Source of the DNA: Chromatiaceae bacterium
Lineage (GTDB): Bacteria; Pseudomonadota; Gammaproteobacteria; Chromatiales; Chromatiaceae
Assembly: GCA_024235315.1 (NCBI GenBank)
Contig: JACKMP010000001.1
Span: forward strand, 434,001 to 498,000
Length of the DNA stretch: 64,000 nt
Reading direction: 5' to 3'
Shown: positions 7,884 to 17,121 of the stretch, piece after piece
Layout: each line of letters starts with the position of its first letter
Numbering within the stretch: the first letter of the stretch is position 1
Program-made: the position numbers and the translations under genes
The notes under the pieces: model-generated
What the model was told of the DNA's origin: nothing
The model's input: the letters and a program-made list of their open reading frames with translations, nothing else
Database searches by the model: none

Positions 7884-10504
7884 TTCGCCGCAATCTCGTA
7901 GACATCACGCGAAACCTTGGTGGCGACGACAGACTCCAGAACCTCCTTCATCAGTGCCTGCCGGCCTTCGTCATAACGCCGCCAGCGCGATATCGCACGC
8001 AACAGACGTGCTGCGACCTGCGGATTGGCAGGATCGAGCGCCAATACCTGCGTCTTGAGGAACGCATAGCCGCTGCCGTCCGAGGCGTTGAAACGCAGCG
8101 GGTTGGCGTTTGCGAAGCTGCCGATCAGTGCCCGTACCTTGTTCGGATTGCGCATCGAGAACCCGGGGTGGCCCATCAGCCGATGCACCTGCTCCAGGGT
8201 ATCGGCACGGCTGGACATCGCCTGGACGGCGAACCACTTGTCCATCACCAGCGGGTCATTGCGCCAGCGCTGCTCGAAATCTGTCAACGCCTCGGAACGT
8301 GCCGGGTGGTCACTGTCTGCCAGCAACGACAACGCGGCCAGGACGTCTGTCATGTTGTGTTGCCTGTCGTACTGGCGGCGGCACAGTCCGGCACCGTATT
8401 CGTCGCCGACAGCAAGCAGGTAGGCGAGCGCACGATTCTTCAGACTGCGACGGCCGATTGCCTCGGCGCTGGGCCGGTAAGGGCCCGTGTCGTCCATGGC
8501 CGCGTAGATCTGCCGCAATTCGGCGTTCAGGGCACGCCCCAGTGTGATGCGCAGTGTTTCGCGGGCCAGGTGAAGCGCATCGATATCGACCGTGGCCATG
8601 AAGTCGCCGAGATACCCGAGGGTCGGCAGGCTCAGGACCTCGGCGATCAGGGCAGGCTCCGCATCCGGACTGAGCAGAGCCCCACGGCACGCCTCGACGA
8701 AGCCGTCCGGCACACTCATCTCGATACCATGCTGGTACTGACCGACCATACCGAGCAGCACCCGGCGGGCCAGTGTCTGTGCGGCATCCCAACGGTTGAA
8801 ACCGTCGCTGTCATTGGCCATCAGGAACATCAGCTGTTCGTCGCTGTACGCGAACTCCAGCTTTACCGGCGCGCTGAATCCTCGCAGCAGCGAGGGTACA
8901 GGTCGTTCGACGACATCGTGAAACACGAAGCGCTGAGCAGGTGCCGTGAGCTCCAGCGTGTGCTGGGTCGACGGCGTCGCCTCCTCGCCCAGCCGCACCG
9001 GCAGATCCCGGCCATCGGCACCGACCAGGCCGGTGACGATCGGGACAAGGTACGGCGGCTTGGCTTGCTGGCCGGGCGTGTCCGGCACCGTCTGTGTGAT
9101 GTCGAGCGTGTAGCACGCAGTGGCCGCATCGTAGGCTTCGCTGACCTGGAGTTGCGGGGTGCCAGCGTAGTCGTACCAGTGCTGGATCTGCTGCAGATCC
9201 CTGCCGGATGCATCGGCCATGCAGCGCACGAAATCCTCGGTGGTCACCGCCTGGCCGTCGTGCCGCTCGAAATATAGATCGGTCGCCTTGCGGAAGTCTT
9301 GCGGGCCCAGCAGGCGGGCCTGTATCCGCACGACCTCGGCCCCTTTCTCGTACACCGTCATGGTGTAGAAATTGTTGATCTCGATGTAGGACGTCGGGCG
9401 AATCGGGTGCGCCATGGGCCCCGCATCCTCGGCGAACTGGTGTGCCCGCAGCTTGCGCACGTCCTCGATACGCTTGACCCCGCGCGCCCCCATGTCCGCC
9501 GAGAATTCCTGGTCTCGGTACACAGTGAAGCCCTCTTTCAGCGAAAGCTGGAACCAGTCGCGGCAGGTGATACGGTTACCGGTCCAGTTATGGAAATACT
9601 CGTGTGCGATCACGCTCTCGATGCCGAGGAAGTCCTGGTCGGTGGCGGTATCGGGGCGTGCCAGCACGTACTTCGAGTTGAAGATATTCAGTCCCTTGTT
9701 TTCCATCGCCCCCATGTTGAAATCGTTGACCGCAACGACGTTGTACACCTCCAGATCACATTCCCGGCCATACTTCTCCTCGTCCCAACGCATCGCCTTG
9801 ATCAACGAGCGCATCGCGTGATCACACTTGTCGGTGTTTTCCGGCTCGACATAGACGCGCAGCTGCACCTCACGGCCCGATGTCGTGGTGTGGTGACCCT
9901 CTACATAACGCAGGTCGCCAGCCACAAGAGCGAACAGGTAGCTCGGTTTGGGGATGGGATCGTCCCACTCCGCGTAGTGCCGGCCGTCGGCCAGGTCGCC
10001 GGCAGCGCGAGGGTTCCCGTTCGAGAGCAAGACCGGGTAACGCGCCTTCTCGGCCTCGATGCGCACGGTGAAACGTGCCATCACGTCGGGCCGGTCGGCG
10101 AACCAGGTGATCTTGCGGAAGCCTTGCGCCTCACACTGGGTGCAGAACATGCCCCCCGAGCGGTAGAGCCCCTCCAGCGCAGTGTTGTCCTGCGGCTCGA
10201 TTACGACCTCGGTCTCCAGCACGAAGGCCTCGGGAGGGTCAGACACGGTCAGTGATTCCTCATCGATCACATAGCGGCCCGCTGCCAGCTCACCACCGTC
10301 GAGGCGCACCCATACCGGCTGCAGGCCCTCCCCATCGAGACGCAGGGGACCGCCCGGCCCGGCCGGATTGCGCCTGACAGCCAGCCGCGCGGCCACCCGC
10401 GAGCCCTGTTCCCGCAGGTCGAAATTCAGGTCGACGCTGTCGATAAGGTAGGCCGGTGGCTGGTAGTCCGAGAGCTTGATCGTACGCGGAGCGGCTTCTT
10501 TCAT
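7865..10504 (-). CDS. pepN: Aminopeptidase N (M1 zinc metallopeptidase)
   Basis: Cytoplasmic broad-specificity aminopeptidase, 879 aa from ATG 10504, close to the 870-880 aa family norm. The exopeptidase motif GAMEN is followed by the zinc site HEYFHNW: H301 and H305 are ligands, E302 is the base and E324 in LSLKEG is the third ligand. The DUF3458 and C-terminal helical regions are present. I preferred 10504 over 10567 because MKEAAPRTIKLSDYQPPAY aligns with known PepN N-termini. It is divergent from the glutaredoxin gene across about 160 bp. Confidence 0.96.
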   Translation of the reverse strand: MKEAAPRTIKLSDYQPPAYLIDSVDLNFDLREQGSRVAARLAVRRNPAGPGGPLRLDGEGLQPVWVRLDGGELAAGRYVIDEESLTVSDPPEAFVLETEVVIEPQDNTALEGLYRSGGMFCTQCEAQGFRKITWFADRPDVMARFTVRIEAEKARYPVLLSNGNPRAAGDLADGRHYAEWDDPIPKPSYLFALVAGDLRYVEGHHTTTSGREVQLRVYVEPENTDKCDHAMRSLIKAMRWDEEKYGRECDLEVYNVVAVNDFNMGAMENKGLNIFNSKYVLARPDTATDQDFLGIESVIAHEYFHNWTGNRITCRDWFQLSLKEGFTVYRDQEFSADMGARGVKRIEDVRKLRAHQFAEDAGPMAHPIRPTSYIEINNFYTMTVYEKGAEVVRIQARLLGPQDFRKATDLYFERHDGQAVTTEDFVRCMADASGRDLQQIQHWYDYAGTPQLQVSEAYDAATACYTLDITQTVPDTPGQQAKPPYLVPIVTGLVGADGRDLPVRLGEEATPSTQHTLELTAPAQRFVFHDVVERPVPSLLRGFSAPVKLEFAYSDEQLMFLMANDSDGFNRWDAAQTLARRVLLGMVGQYQHGIEMSVPDGFVEACRGALLSPDAEPALIAEVLSLPTLGYLGDFMATVDIDALHLARETLRITLGRALNAELRQIYAAMDDTGPYRPSAEAIGRRSLKNRALAYLLAVGDEYGAGLCRRQYDRQHNMTDVLAALSLLADSDHPARSEALTDFEQRWRNDPLVMDKWFAVQAMSSRADTLEQVHRLMGHPGFSMRNPNKVRALIGSFANANPLRFNASDGSGYAFLKTQVLALDPANPQVAARLLRAISRWRRYDEGRQALMKEVLESVVATKVSRDVYEIAAKCLEPA

Positions 10505-10665
10505 ATGACGGACCCGGGTTTGCTGAGACGGGGCCGCAATCATATCGACGCTCGATCGGCTCGCCAAATTGGCGCAACCCTGAGCGACGAATGGGTAAAC
10601 TCCCGCAGTTTCGCCTTCCCGGCACGATTGTTACGATGACCGGCCTATCGTCAAAGGAGAACAGC

Positions 10666-10983
10666 ATGCCGGACATCGTCATGTATACGACCGCCATGTG
10701 CCCCTACTGCGTGCGCGCCAAGATGCTGCTGCAGCGCAAAGGCATGAAGTGGGAGGAAAAGCGGATCGACCTGGACCACAGCCTGGCCGGCGAGATGCAA
10801 CAGCGCAGCAACCGCCGCACCGTACCCCAGATATTCATCGGTGAGCACCATGTGGGTGGCTACGACGACATGGCGGAACTCGACGCGATGGGTCAGCTCG
10901 ACCCGATGCTGGGACTGGCCCCGCCTCGAGTACCCGGTGATGCCTCGCATACGATGGATGCCTCGGAAGACGCCCCCACCTGA
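10666..10983 (+). CDS. grxC: Glutaredoxin 3 (GrxC type)
   Basis: A 105-aa dithiol glutaredoxin with the CPYC active site (AMCPYCVRAK), the TVPQIFI cis-Pro loop and the HVGGYDDM glutathione-binding segment. It reduces disulfides and glutathione-mixed disulfides in the cytoplasm. AAGGAG at 10655-10660 precedes ATG 10666; the open frame to 10591 is non-coding. The last 20 or so residues (PPRVPGDASHTMDASEDAPT) form an acidic tail beyond the usual 80-85 aa family length. It is followed after 8 bp by hslR, probably in one transcript. Confidence 0.94.
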   Translation: MPDIVMYTTAMCPYCVRAKMLLQRKGMKWEEKRIDLDHSLAGEMQQRSNRRTVPQIFIGEHHVGGYDDMAELDAMGQLDPMLGLAPPRVPGDASHTMDASEDAPT

Positions 10984-10991
10984 GCCTGCAG

Positions 10992-11390
10992 ATGTCCACA
11001 GTGGGTGACAGGATGCGTCTCGACAAGTGGCTCTGGGCCGCCCGTTTCTACAAGACACGTGCGCTCGCCAGCGAGGCGGCGGAAGGTGGCAAGGTGCATG
11101 TAAATGGCCAGCGCGCAAAACCCGGAAAGGAGATACGCGTCGGCAGCCGGCTGGACATCAGCAAAGACGGTCTGCAATGGCAGATCGAGGTGGTGGTCCT
11201 GCCTGCGCAGCGGCGCCCGGCTTCGGAAGCCGTAGGCTTCTACTGCGAAACCGAAGACAGCCGCAGACGCCGCGAGACAGCGATCGAGGCGCTGCGTACC
11301 GCCCGACTTGCGACACCGCTGCAGACGGATTCGAAACCGACCAAGCGCGATCGCCGCCTGATCCATCGTTTCAAGCAAGACCGGCAGTAG
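10992..11390 (+). CDS. hslR: Heat-shock protein 15, S4-domain ribosome rescue factor
   Basis: A 132-aa RNA-binding protein. The S4 domain is recognisable from RLDKWLWAARFYKTRALASE through GGKVHVNGQRAKPGKEI, nearly collinear with E. coli Hsp15. QRRPASEA and the basic C-terminus (RRLIHRFKQDRQ) also match. Hsp15 binds 50S subunits carrying a stalled nascent chain. The start at 10992 gives an N-terminus of similar length to E. coli. It lies 8 bp after grxC and 14 bp before the next ORF, so a three-gene transcript is likely. Confidence 0.93.
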   Translation: MSTVGDRMRLDKWLWAARFYKTRALASEAAEGGKVHVNGQRAKPGKEIRVGSRLDISKDGLQWQIEVVVLPAQRRPASEAVGFYCETEDSRRRRETAIEALRTARLATPLQTDSKPTKRDRRLIHRFKQDRQ

Positions 11391-11404
11391 GACGGCGGGA
11401 GACC

Positions 11405-11866
11405 ATGGACCAGGATGCCTTTCGGCAGACCTACCGTGAAGTCAACAAGGTCTATTGTGCGTTCGAAAAGAGCGTGCTGACCAATCAATGCGCCTGCAGC
11501 GAAGCGGAGCGCTTCTGCATTGCCGAGCGTGAGGGTGTGCACTGTCGCTCGCAACCAGCCCAGCAGCGCTGTATCCGATGGCTGGAACTGTTGCGCGAGC
11601 ACGCGAGGTTCGCATTGCGCGCAGACGAAGAACGGAAACTGTTGCCACACGGCAAGGCGATGCGCCTGCAGGTCGGCGGTCTGCGCGGGCTGCTGTCGTT
11701 GCTGACCACCAACGGCCAGACACCCGGTGTGATTGAAAACGTCTACGCCACGCTCGAAGATGCTGAGCAGCGGTTTGGCCAGCTCGAGAGCCTGCCATTC
11801 TCAGCCATTATGCGCGAGGTCGCGGCCTACCAGGTCCGCAGACGCTCAGGCCGCAGCAGGCGATGA
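11405..11866 (+). CDS. Cys-rich small protein of unknown function
   Basis: A 153-aa cytoplasmic protein with Cys18, 29, 31, 38 and 47 clustered in the first 50 residues, followed by GVHC and QQRC segments. The remainder is predicted helical and rich in Arg and Leu. The Cys pattern could bind zinc or an Fe-S cluster; this is inference from spacing only. ATG 11405 lies 14 bp after hslR, suggesting co-transcription with grxC-hslR, and it is convergent with the nap operon. I do not recognise a named family. Confidence 0.7.
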   Translation: MDQDAFRQTYREVNKVYCAFEKSVLTNQCACSEAERFCIAEREGVHCRSQPAQQRCIRWLELLREHARFALRADEERKLLPHGKAMRLQVGGLRGLLSLLTTNGQTPGVIENVYATLEDAEQRFGQLESLPFSAIMREVAAYQVRRRSGRSRR

Positions 11867-11941
11867 ATCGATAACGCAGTGGCATTCAGTGCCCTTGCCC
11901 ACCATCGGGGCGATTTGACCAGCCGTCCTCCAACTGATCAC

Positions 11942-11976
11942 ACCTGCCTGCTGCACCATCGGCGCAACAGGCAGGT
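11942..11976. terminator. Stem-loop between the Cys-rich gene and napB (convergent)
   Basis: Nine-base perfect arms ACCTGCCTG (11942-11950) and CAGGCAGGT (11968-11976) with a 17-nt loop lie in the 145-bp gap between convergent genes. There is no T-run on either side, so an intrinsic terminator is only a possibility. Confidence 0.35.
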
Positions 11977-12011
11977 CGAGCGGTCCGGTCCAGTGCCAAA
12001 TCAGGTACGTC

Positions 12012-12455
12012 TTATTTCGCCGCAACCGATTTGAAGTCGTTGCCGACCAGCGGTGGCGCATCGATCTGCGGCACGTGGCACTGGTTGCAGAAATAACGCC
12101 GGCTGCTCGGATGGTCGAGCTTGTTTCCGTCGCGGTCCATGAAGTGGGATTCGCCCATTTCGACGGATTTCGCTTCGTCCTTGCCCGGCTGTTTCATATG
12201 GCATTCGAGGCACTTGTTATCGGTAAGGCTGATCGTGTATTTCTCATTGTCATGCGGAACCAGTGGCGGCTGCTCTTTGAACGTCCGATCAATATTTTCC
12301 TTGTCGTTGATGACTCTCTGTAATTCGGGCGGCGGCGGCTCATCCCCTGCCACCGGAGCTGCGCCACGCAGCGACGTAAGATCAGCGAATGCCTGGGTGG
12401 CCAACCCGGCAAGGCAGACCAAAAGAATGGAACCAAGGAACATTGACCGCTTCAT
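12012..12455 (-). CDS. napB: Periplasmic nitrate reductase dihaem subunit NapB
   Basis: A 147-aa dihaem cytochrome c passing electrons to NapA. A Sec signal peptide (FLGSILLVCLAGLATQAFA) is followed by DLTSLRG and the two haem sites CLECH and CNQCH. Length is normal. Start ATG 12455 overlaps the napH stop by four bases (ATGA), indicating translational coupling; GAGGTG precedes it. Last gene of napFDAGHB. No NapC is encoded, so quinol electrons probably enter through NapGH. Confidence 0.95.
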   Translation of the reverse strand: MKRSMFLGSILLVCLAGLATQAFADLTSLRGAAPVAGDEPPPPELQRVINDKENIDRTFKEQPPLVPHDNEKYTISLTDNKCLECHMKQPGKDEAKSVEMGESHFMDRDGNKLDHPSSRRYFCNQCHVPQIDAPPLVGNDFKSVAAK

Positions 12456-13357
12456 GACGACACCTCGCTTTTTTGGTTTACGCCGGATACAGCCTGGCGG
12501 GAGTTGTTTGAAAATCGAGTGGAAAACGCAAAGACATCGCGAGCGCAGACATCGATGCAACGCCCACAGTTGGTACAGTGACCGGAGGTGATCACCGGAC
12601 CTATGCCCTTGTCCGCCCCTTTCAGGGCAGGCTTGATGACTTGATGCTCGGGGCAGATGGCAAAGCAGTCCATGCAGTCATCACATTGTTCACGACGCAC
12701 TGCCGACACGCGCAGCACCGCGGCCTCGCCCAGCATGCCGTAAAACGCCCCGACCGGGCACAGATGCCCGCACCAGGCCCGACGTCCGACAAACAGGTCG
12801 AGCAGGAACACCGCCGCAACGATGCCCCAAGCCAGGCCCATCCCAAAAACCAGGCCGCGATAGACCATGGAAACCGGATTGATCAGCTCCCAGGCCACAC
12901 TGCCAGTCACTGCGGCAACCAACAGGATCGCACCCAGCAGCCAGTAGCGGGTCTTGTCCGAAAAGTGTGCGCTGCCTTTGATACCGAGGCGACGACGCAG
13001 CCATTCCGCGAAATCGGTAACGATGTTCACCGGGCAGACCCAGCTGCAGTAAACACGCCCGCCGACGATCAGGTAGAACACCAGCACGATCAGGCCACCG
13101 AGCAGCGCTGCCGTCTCCGGCACGTGCCCGGCTGCGAACACCTGCAGCAGCACCAGCGGATCGGAGAGTGGCAATACATCCAGTGTCAGGCTCGATGCCA
13201 GGTTGCCCTTGACCAGCCAGATGCCGAACAGCGGCCCGACCAGAAACAGCCCGAGTATCGCCAGCTGGCTGATACGGCGCAGGATCAGGTAGCGATGGGC
13301 GTAAAACCACCCCTTCTGCGCAATGACCTCTGCACCTGGACGGCCGCCGGGCTCCAT
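12452..13357 (-). CDS. napH: Quinol dehydrogenase membrane subunit NapH
   Basis: A 301-aa membrane ferredoxin with about four or five transmembrane helices. It carries the cytoplasmic motifs YCSWVCPVN and WCGHLCPVG plus two C-terminal 4Fe-4S motifs (CDDCMDCFAICP and CTNCGRCIDVC). In known systems NapH oxidises quinol together with NapG. It overlaps napG by 1 bp and napB by 4 bp. The order fits the NapC-independent nap type. Confidence 0.94.
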   Translation of the reverse strand: MEPGGRPGAEVIAQKGWFYAHRYLILRRISQLAILGLFLVGPLFGIWLVKGNLASSLTLDVLPLSDPLVLLQVFAAGHVPETAALLGGLIVLVFYLIVGGRVYCSWVCPVNIVTDFAEWLRRRLGIKGSAHFSDKTRYWLLGAILLVAAVTGSVAWELINPVSMVYRGLVFGMGLAWGIVAAVFLLDLFVGRRAWCGHLCPVGAFYGMLGEAAVLRVSAVRREQCDDCMDCFAICPEHQVIKPALKGADKGIGPVITSGHCTNCGRCIDVCARDVFAFSTRFSNNSRQAVSGVNQKSEVSS

Positions 13358-14253
13358 TACAGGCCTCCCTTGCGATTAAGCGTATCCAGCGGATTGCTGG
13401 AGAACGGTGACAGGGGGGCCTCGGGCGCGACCGGTGGCGTTGGCGGCAACGGCCGTTCACCTGTGATCAGCCCTCTCCCACCGTGCTCGTAGCTCACACC
13501 CTCCGGCAGGTTGTATTGGTGCGGGACATCGGGTGTGACCAGGGCCTTGCCCGCCTCGGCCTTCTGCTCCCATCCCAAACGGTAGTGCCGTCCCAGCATC
13601 CCCTTGGCCAATGCAACAGGGAATACCTTGATGGCCGCCTCTTCCAAAATACATGCCTTCTCGCACTTGCCACAGCCGGTGCAGTCACTCGAATGAACGA
13701 CCGGGATGAACAACGCATGTTTGCCGCTGCGGGGGTTGTGCTGCATGTCGAGTGAGATTGCCTTGCCTCGTACCGGGCAGACGTTGAAGCAGACCTCGCA
13801 GCGCAGGCCCTGAAACGCGATGCAGGCTTCCTGATCCACGACCACAGCCAAGCCCATCCGGGCCTCGTTGATCTCTTTCAGTGCCGGGTTCAGGGCACCG
13901 GTGGGGCACGCCTTCACACATGGGATGTCATCACACATCTCGCACGGGACATCACGGGCCTCGAAATAGGGGGTACCCAACGCCACATCGTCACCAAGTT
14001 CGGCGAGTTTGAGCGTGTCGTAGGGACAGTCGCGGACGCACAGGCCGCAACGGATACAGGCTGACTGGAACGACTTCTCGTCGGTGACACCGGGCGGTCG
14101 GATCGCGGTCGCAGGCAACGCCCGCGCCTGACGCTGGTAGACACCCAGCGTCACCGCCACCAGGCCGACACCCACGGCAGTACGCAGCGTATCCGCGAGG
14201 AATCGCCGCCGCGCTACGTTTACGCCGTTGCCTTTGAGGTCGTTGTTGCTCAT
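13357..14253 (-). CDS. napG: Periplasmic ferredoxin NapG
   Basis: A 298-aa protein with a Tat-type leader (ARRRFLADTLRTAVGVG) and four 4Fe-4S motifs: CIRCGLCVRDCP, CEMCDDIPCVKACP, CEVCFNVCP and CTGCGKCEKAC. It relays electrons from NapH to NapB in the periplasm. Start ATG 14253 follows a 64-bp gap after napA, the only sizeable gap in the operon, which holds a strong stem-loop. It ends overlapping napH by 1 bp. The C-terminal tail is Pro-rich. Confidence 0.94.
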   Translation of the reverse strand: MSNNDLKGNGVNVARRRFLADTLRTAVGVGLVAVTLGVYQRQARALPATAIRPPGVTDEKSFQSACIRCGLCVRDCPYDTLKLAELGDDVALGTPYFEARDVPCEMCDDIPCVKACPTGALNPALKEINEARMGLAVVVDQEACIAFQGLRCEVCFNVCPVRGKAISLDMQHNPRSGKHALFIPVVHSSDCTGCGKCEKACILEEAAIKVFPVALAKGMLGRHYRLGWEQKAEAGKALVTPDVPHQYNLPEGVSYEHGGRGLITGERPLPPTPPVAPEAPLSPFSSNPLDTLNRKGGL

Positions 14254-14272
14254 CTTGCGTTACCTGGACGGT

Positions 14273-14302
14273 CGTGGCAGGCCGCTCTTGCTGCCTGCCA
14301 CG
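14273..14302. repeat. Perfect 10-bp stem-loop between napA and napG
   Basis: Arms CGTGGCAGGC (14273-14282) and GCCTGCCACG (14293-14302) flank a 10-nt loop in the 64-bp napA-napG gap. There is no T-run in the transcript direction, so an mRNA-processing or stability element that lets napFDA exceed napGHB is more likely than a terminator. Confidence 0.6.
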
Positions 14303-14317
14303 CACGCCTCATGCCAA

Positions 14318-16861
14318 TCAGGCAGGCATTACCTTGACCGCCGTCTTTTTGAAGTCCGTTTCCTTCGACAGCGGGTCGGTTGCGTCCAGCACCAGCTTGT
14401 TGACCAGGCGCCCGGCATCGAAGAAGGGTACGAACACCATGCCCTCGGGCATCTTGTTGCGACCCTTGGTCTCGACACGACAGACGATCTCGCCGCGCCG
14501 GCTTACCAGCTTGGCCGCATCACCGCGCTTGAGGCCCCGCTTCTCGGCGTCTGCCGGGTTCATGTACACCAGTGCATCCGGCGCTGCGCGATACAGCTCG
14601 GGGACGCGACGGGTCATCGAGCCCGAATGCCAGTGCTCGAGGATACGGCCGGTACTCATCCACATGTCATATTCGGCGTCCGGCGACTCCGCCGGCGGCT
14701 CGTAGGGTGCCGAGATGATGTTGGCACGACCGTCGGGATTACCGTAGAACGACACCCGCGCACCCTGCGGCACGAACGGGTCATAGCCCTCGCGATAGCG
14801 CCACAGCGTCTCCTTGCCTTCGACCACAGGCCAGCGCAGACCGCGTGCCTTGTGGTATTGGTCGAATTCGGCCAGATCGTGACCTTTCTTCGGACCCTGG
14901 GTACCGAAGATGCGGTACTCCTCGAACAGCCCTTTCTGCAGATAGAAACCGAGAAGCTTCATTTCGTCGTTGTCGTACTTGTTGCCGCGGTCGTCGGTAA
15001 CTTCCTGGGCCGGGTACTTGTTGACCGCGCCGTTGGCGAACAGCACGTCGAACAGCGTCTTGCCGCGCAGCTCGGGCTTTTTCGCCAGCACCTCATCGGG
15101 CCAGACCTCCTCGGTCTTGAAGCGCTTGGAGAACTCGACGAACTGCCACAGGTCGGAACGCGACTCGCCTGGCGCACTGACCTGTTGGCGCCAAAGCTGC
15201 GTGCGCCGCTCGGCGTTGCCGAATCCACCCTCCTTCTCGGTCCACATCGCGACCGGCAGGATCAGGTCGGCCGCCATCGCCGACACGGTCGGGTAGGCCT
15301 CGGACACCACGATGAAGTTGGCCGGGTTGCGCCACCCGGGATACATCTCGTCGTTGATGTTCGGCCCGGCCTGCATGTTGTTGTTTGTGCTGACCCAGTA
15401 GCAGTTCAGCTTGCCGTCTTTGAGCATGCGGCTCTGCAGCACGGCGTGGTAGCCGACCTTGCCGGGCAGCGTGCCCTCGGGCAGGCCCCAGACCTTCTCG
15501 CTGAAAGCACGATGCTCCGGCTTGGCGACCACCAGGTCGGCCGGCAGGCGATGGGCGAAGGTGCCGACCTCACGGGCGGTACCGCAGGCGGACGGCTGGC
15601 CGGTCAGTGAGAACGGACCATTGCCCGGCTCCGAGATCTTCCCGGTCAACAAATGCACGTTGTACATCAGGCCGTTCACCCAGACGCCACGCACGTGCTG
15701 GTTGAACCCCATGGTCCAGTAGGAAACGATCTTCTTGTTCGGATCGGCGTAGAGCTTGGCCAGTTTCTCCAGGCTTTCGACCGGCACGCCGGAAAGCTCG
15801 GAGACATACTCGGCCGTATAGGGCGCGAGTTCCTTCTTGTAGGCCTCGAAATCGATCTTCTGGAGCTTGCCCTTTCCGGCATTCTTGGCGTTCTGCTCAC
15901 GCGGGTCGTTCGGGCGCAGGCCGTAACCGATATCGGTCGGTGTCTTCGTGAAGTTGACGTGCTGGTTGACGAAGGTCCAGTTCACCGCATCGTTGTTCAC
16001 GATGTAGTTGGCGATGTAGTTGAGGATCGCCAGGTCCGTCTGCGGCTTGAAGATCACGCCATGGTCGGCCAGTTCGAAGCTGCGGTGTTCGAACGTCGAC
16101 AGCACGTGCACTTCACAACCCGGCTTGGTCAGGCGCGTGTCGGTCAGGCGCGACCACAGCACTGGGTGCATCTCGGCCATGTTCGAACCCCACAGCACGA
16201 ACGCGTCGGCGTGTTCCAGGTCATCGTAGCAACCCATCGGCTCATCAGCGCCGAACGCCCGGATGAATCCGACGACCGCCGACGCCATGCAGTGACGCGC
16301 GTTCGGGTCGATGTTGTTGGAGCGGAAGCCGGCCTTGTACAGCTTCGATGCCGCGTAGCCTTCGTAGATCGTCCACTGGCCCGAGCCGAACATGCCGACG
16401 CGTGAGGTGATCTGGTCGGCTGGTTTGCCTTTGTTCTCTTCCATGCTCTGCGCGATAGCGGCTTTCCACTTCTCGGCCATCACGTCGAAAGCCTCGTCCC
16501 AGGAGACCGGCTCGAAGTCACCTTCCTTGTCGTACTTGCCGTTCTTCTTGCGCAGCAGCGGCTGGGTCAGCCGGTCCTGGCCATACATGATCTTGGACAG
16601 GAAATAGCCCTTGATGCAGTTCAGGCCACGGTTGACCGGTGCATCGGGGTCCCCCTGGGTCGCCACCACGCGGCCCTCTTTGGTGCCGACCAGCACCGAG
16701 CATCCGGTCCCGCAGAAACGGCACGGCGCCTTGTCCCAGCGAATACCGCTGTCGTCGGCGTTCTGGGCGATGGCCTGGACGCCCGGGATGGTGATGCCTG
16801 CAGCCGCCGCGGTGGCGGCGATGGCATTGGTCTTGATGAATTCACGGCGTGACTGTTTCAT
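14318..16861 (-). CDS. napA: Periplasmic nitrate reductase catalytic subunit NapA
   Basis: An 847-aa molybdoenzyme reducing nitrate to nitrite in the periplasm. The Tat leader is SRREFIK with a following hydrophobic Ala-rich region. The 4Fe-4S site uses Cys47, Cys50, Cys54 and Cys82 (CRFCGTGC...NC). The Mo-ligand Cys191 sits in ARHCMASAVVGF. Mo-bisMGD-binding blocks such as WGSNMAEMHPVL and YWTMGFNQH are present, and the C-terminus is complete. Its start overlaps the napD stop (ATGA), the classic coupling of chaperone and enzyme. Confidence 0.97.
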   Translation of the reverse strand: MKQSRREFIKTNAIAATAAAAGITIPGVQAIAQNADDSGIRWDKAPCRFCGTGCSVLVGTKEGRVVATQGDPDAPVNRGLNCIKGYFLSKIMYGQDRLTQPLLRKKNGKYDKEGDFEPVSWDEAFDVMAEKWKAAIAQSMEENKGKPADQITSRVGMFGSGQWTIYEGYAASKLYKAGFRSNNIDPNARHCMASAVVGFIRAFGADEPMGCYDDLEHADAFVLWGSNMAEMHPVLWSRLTDTRLTKPGCEVHVLSTFEHRSFELADHGVIFKPQTDLAILNYIANYIVNNDAVNWTFVNQHVNFTKTPTDIGYGLRPNDPREQNAKNAGKGKLQKIDFEAYKKELAPYTAEYVSELSGVPVESLEKLAKLYADPNKKIVSYWTMGFNQHVRGVWVNGLMYNVHLLTGKISEPGNGPFSLTGQPSACGTAREVGTFAHRLPADLVVAKPEHRAFSEKVWGLPEGTLPGKVGYHAVLQSRMLKDGKLNCYWVSTNNNMQAGPNINDEMYPGWRNPANFIVVSEAYPTVSAMAADLILPVAMWTEKEGGFGNAERRTQLWRQQVSAPGESRSDLWQFVEFSKRFKTEEVWPDEVLAKKPELRGKTLFDVLFANGAVNKYPAQEVTDDRGNKYDNDEMKLLGFYLQKGLFEEYRIFGTQGPKKGHDLAEFDQYHKARGLRWPVVEGKETLWRYREGYDPFVPQGARVSFYGNPDGRANIISAPYEPPAESPDAEYDMWMSTGRILEHWHSGSMTRRVPELYRAAPDALVYMNPADAEKRGLKRGDAAKLVSRRGEIVCRVETKGRNKMPEGMVFVPFFDAGRLVNKLVLDATDPLSKETDFKKTAVKVMPA

Positions 16862-17121
16862 TGTACGGACTCCTCCGGCAGGGATTCGTTGTCGATCTGG
16901 TGATAAACGAGAGAAGAAGAGGCCACGCCATCGAGCGTTGCGAGCTGCGAGATGATGTCGCCGCAGCGTCCATACTCGGGACCTTCCACGGTGACGACCA
17001 TGCGTCCGCCGTCATTGGCGTGCAATTCCACCCCGGGGATTGCCGACAGGGCGTGCTCGACCCGCGCCGAATGCTCCGGTCGTGACATCAGCAATACACC
17101 ACACACGTGGTACTCGTTCAT
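16858..17121 (-). CDS. napD: NapA maturation chaperone NapD
   Basis: An 87-aa cytoplasmic ferredoxin-like-fold protein (MNEYHVCGVLLMSRPEH, GVELHANDGGRMVVTVEG) of the NapD family, which binds the NapA Tat signal until the cofactor is inserted. ATG 17121 overlaps the end of napF by 4 bp and its TGA overlaps the napA start. The longer frame to 17334 is a shadow of napF. Confidence 0.94.
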   Translation of the reverse strand: MNEYHVCGVLLMSRPEHSARVEHALSAIPGVELHANDGGRMVVTVEGPEYGRCGDIISQLATLDGVASSSLVYHQIDNESLPEESVQ

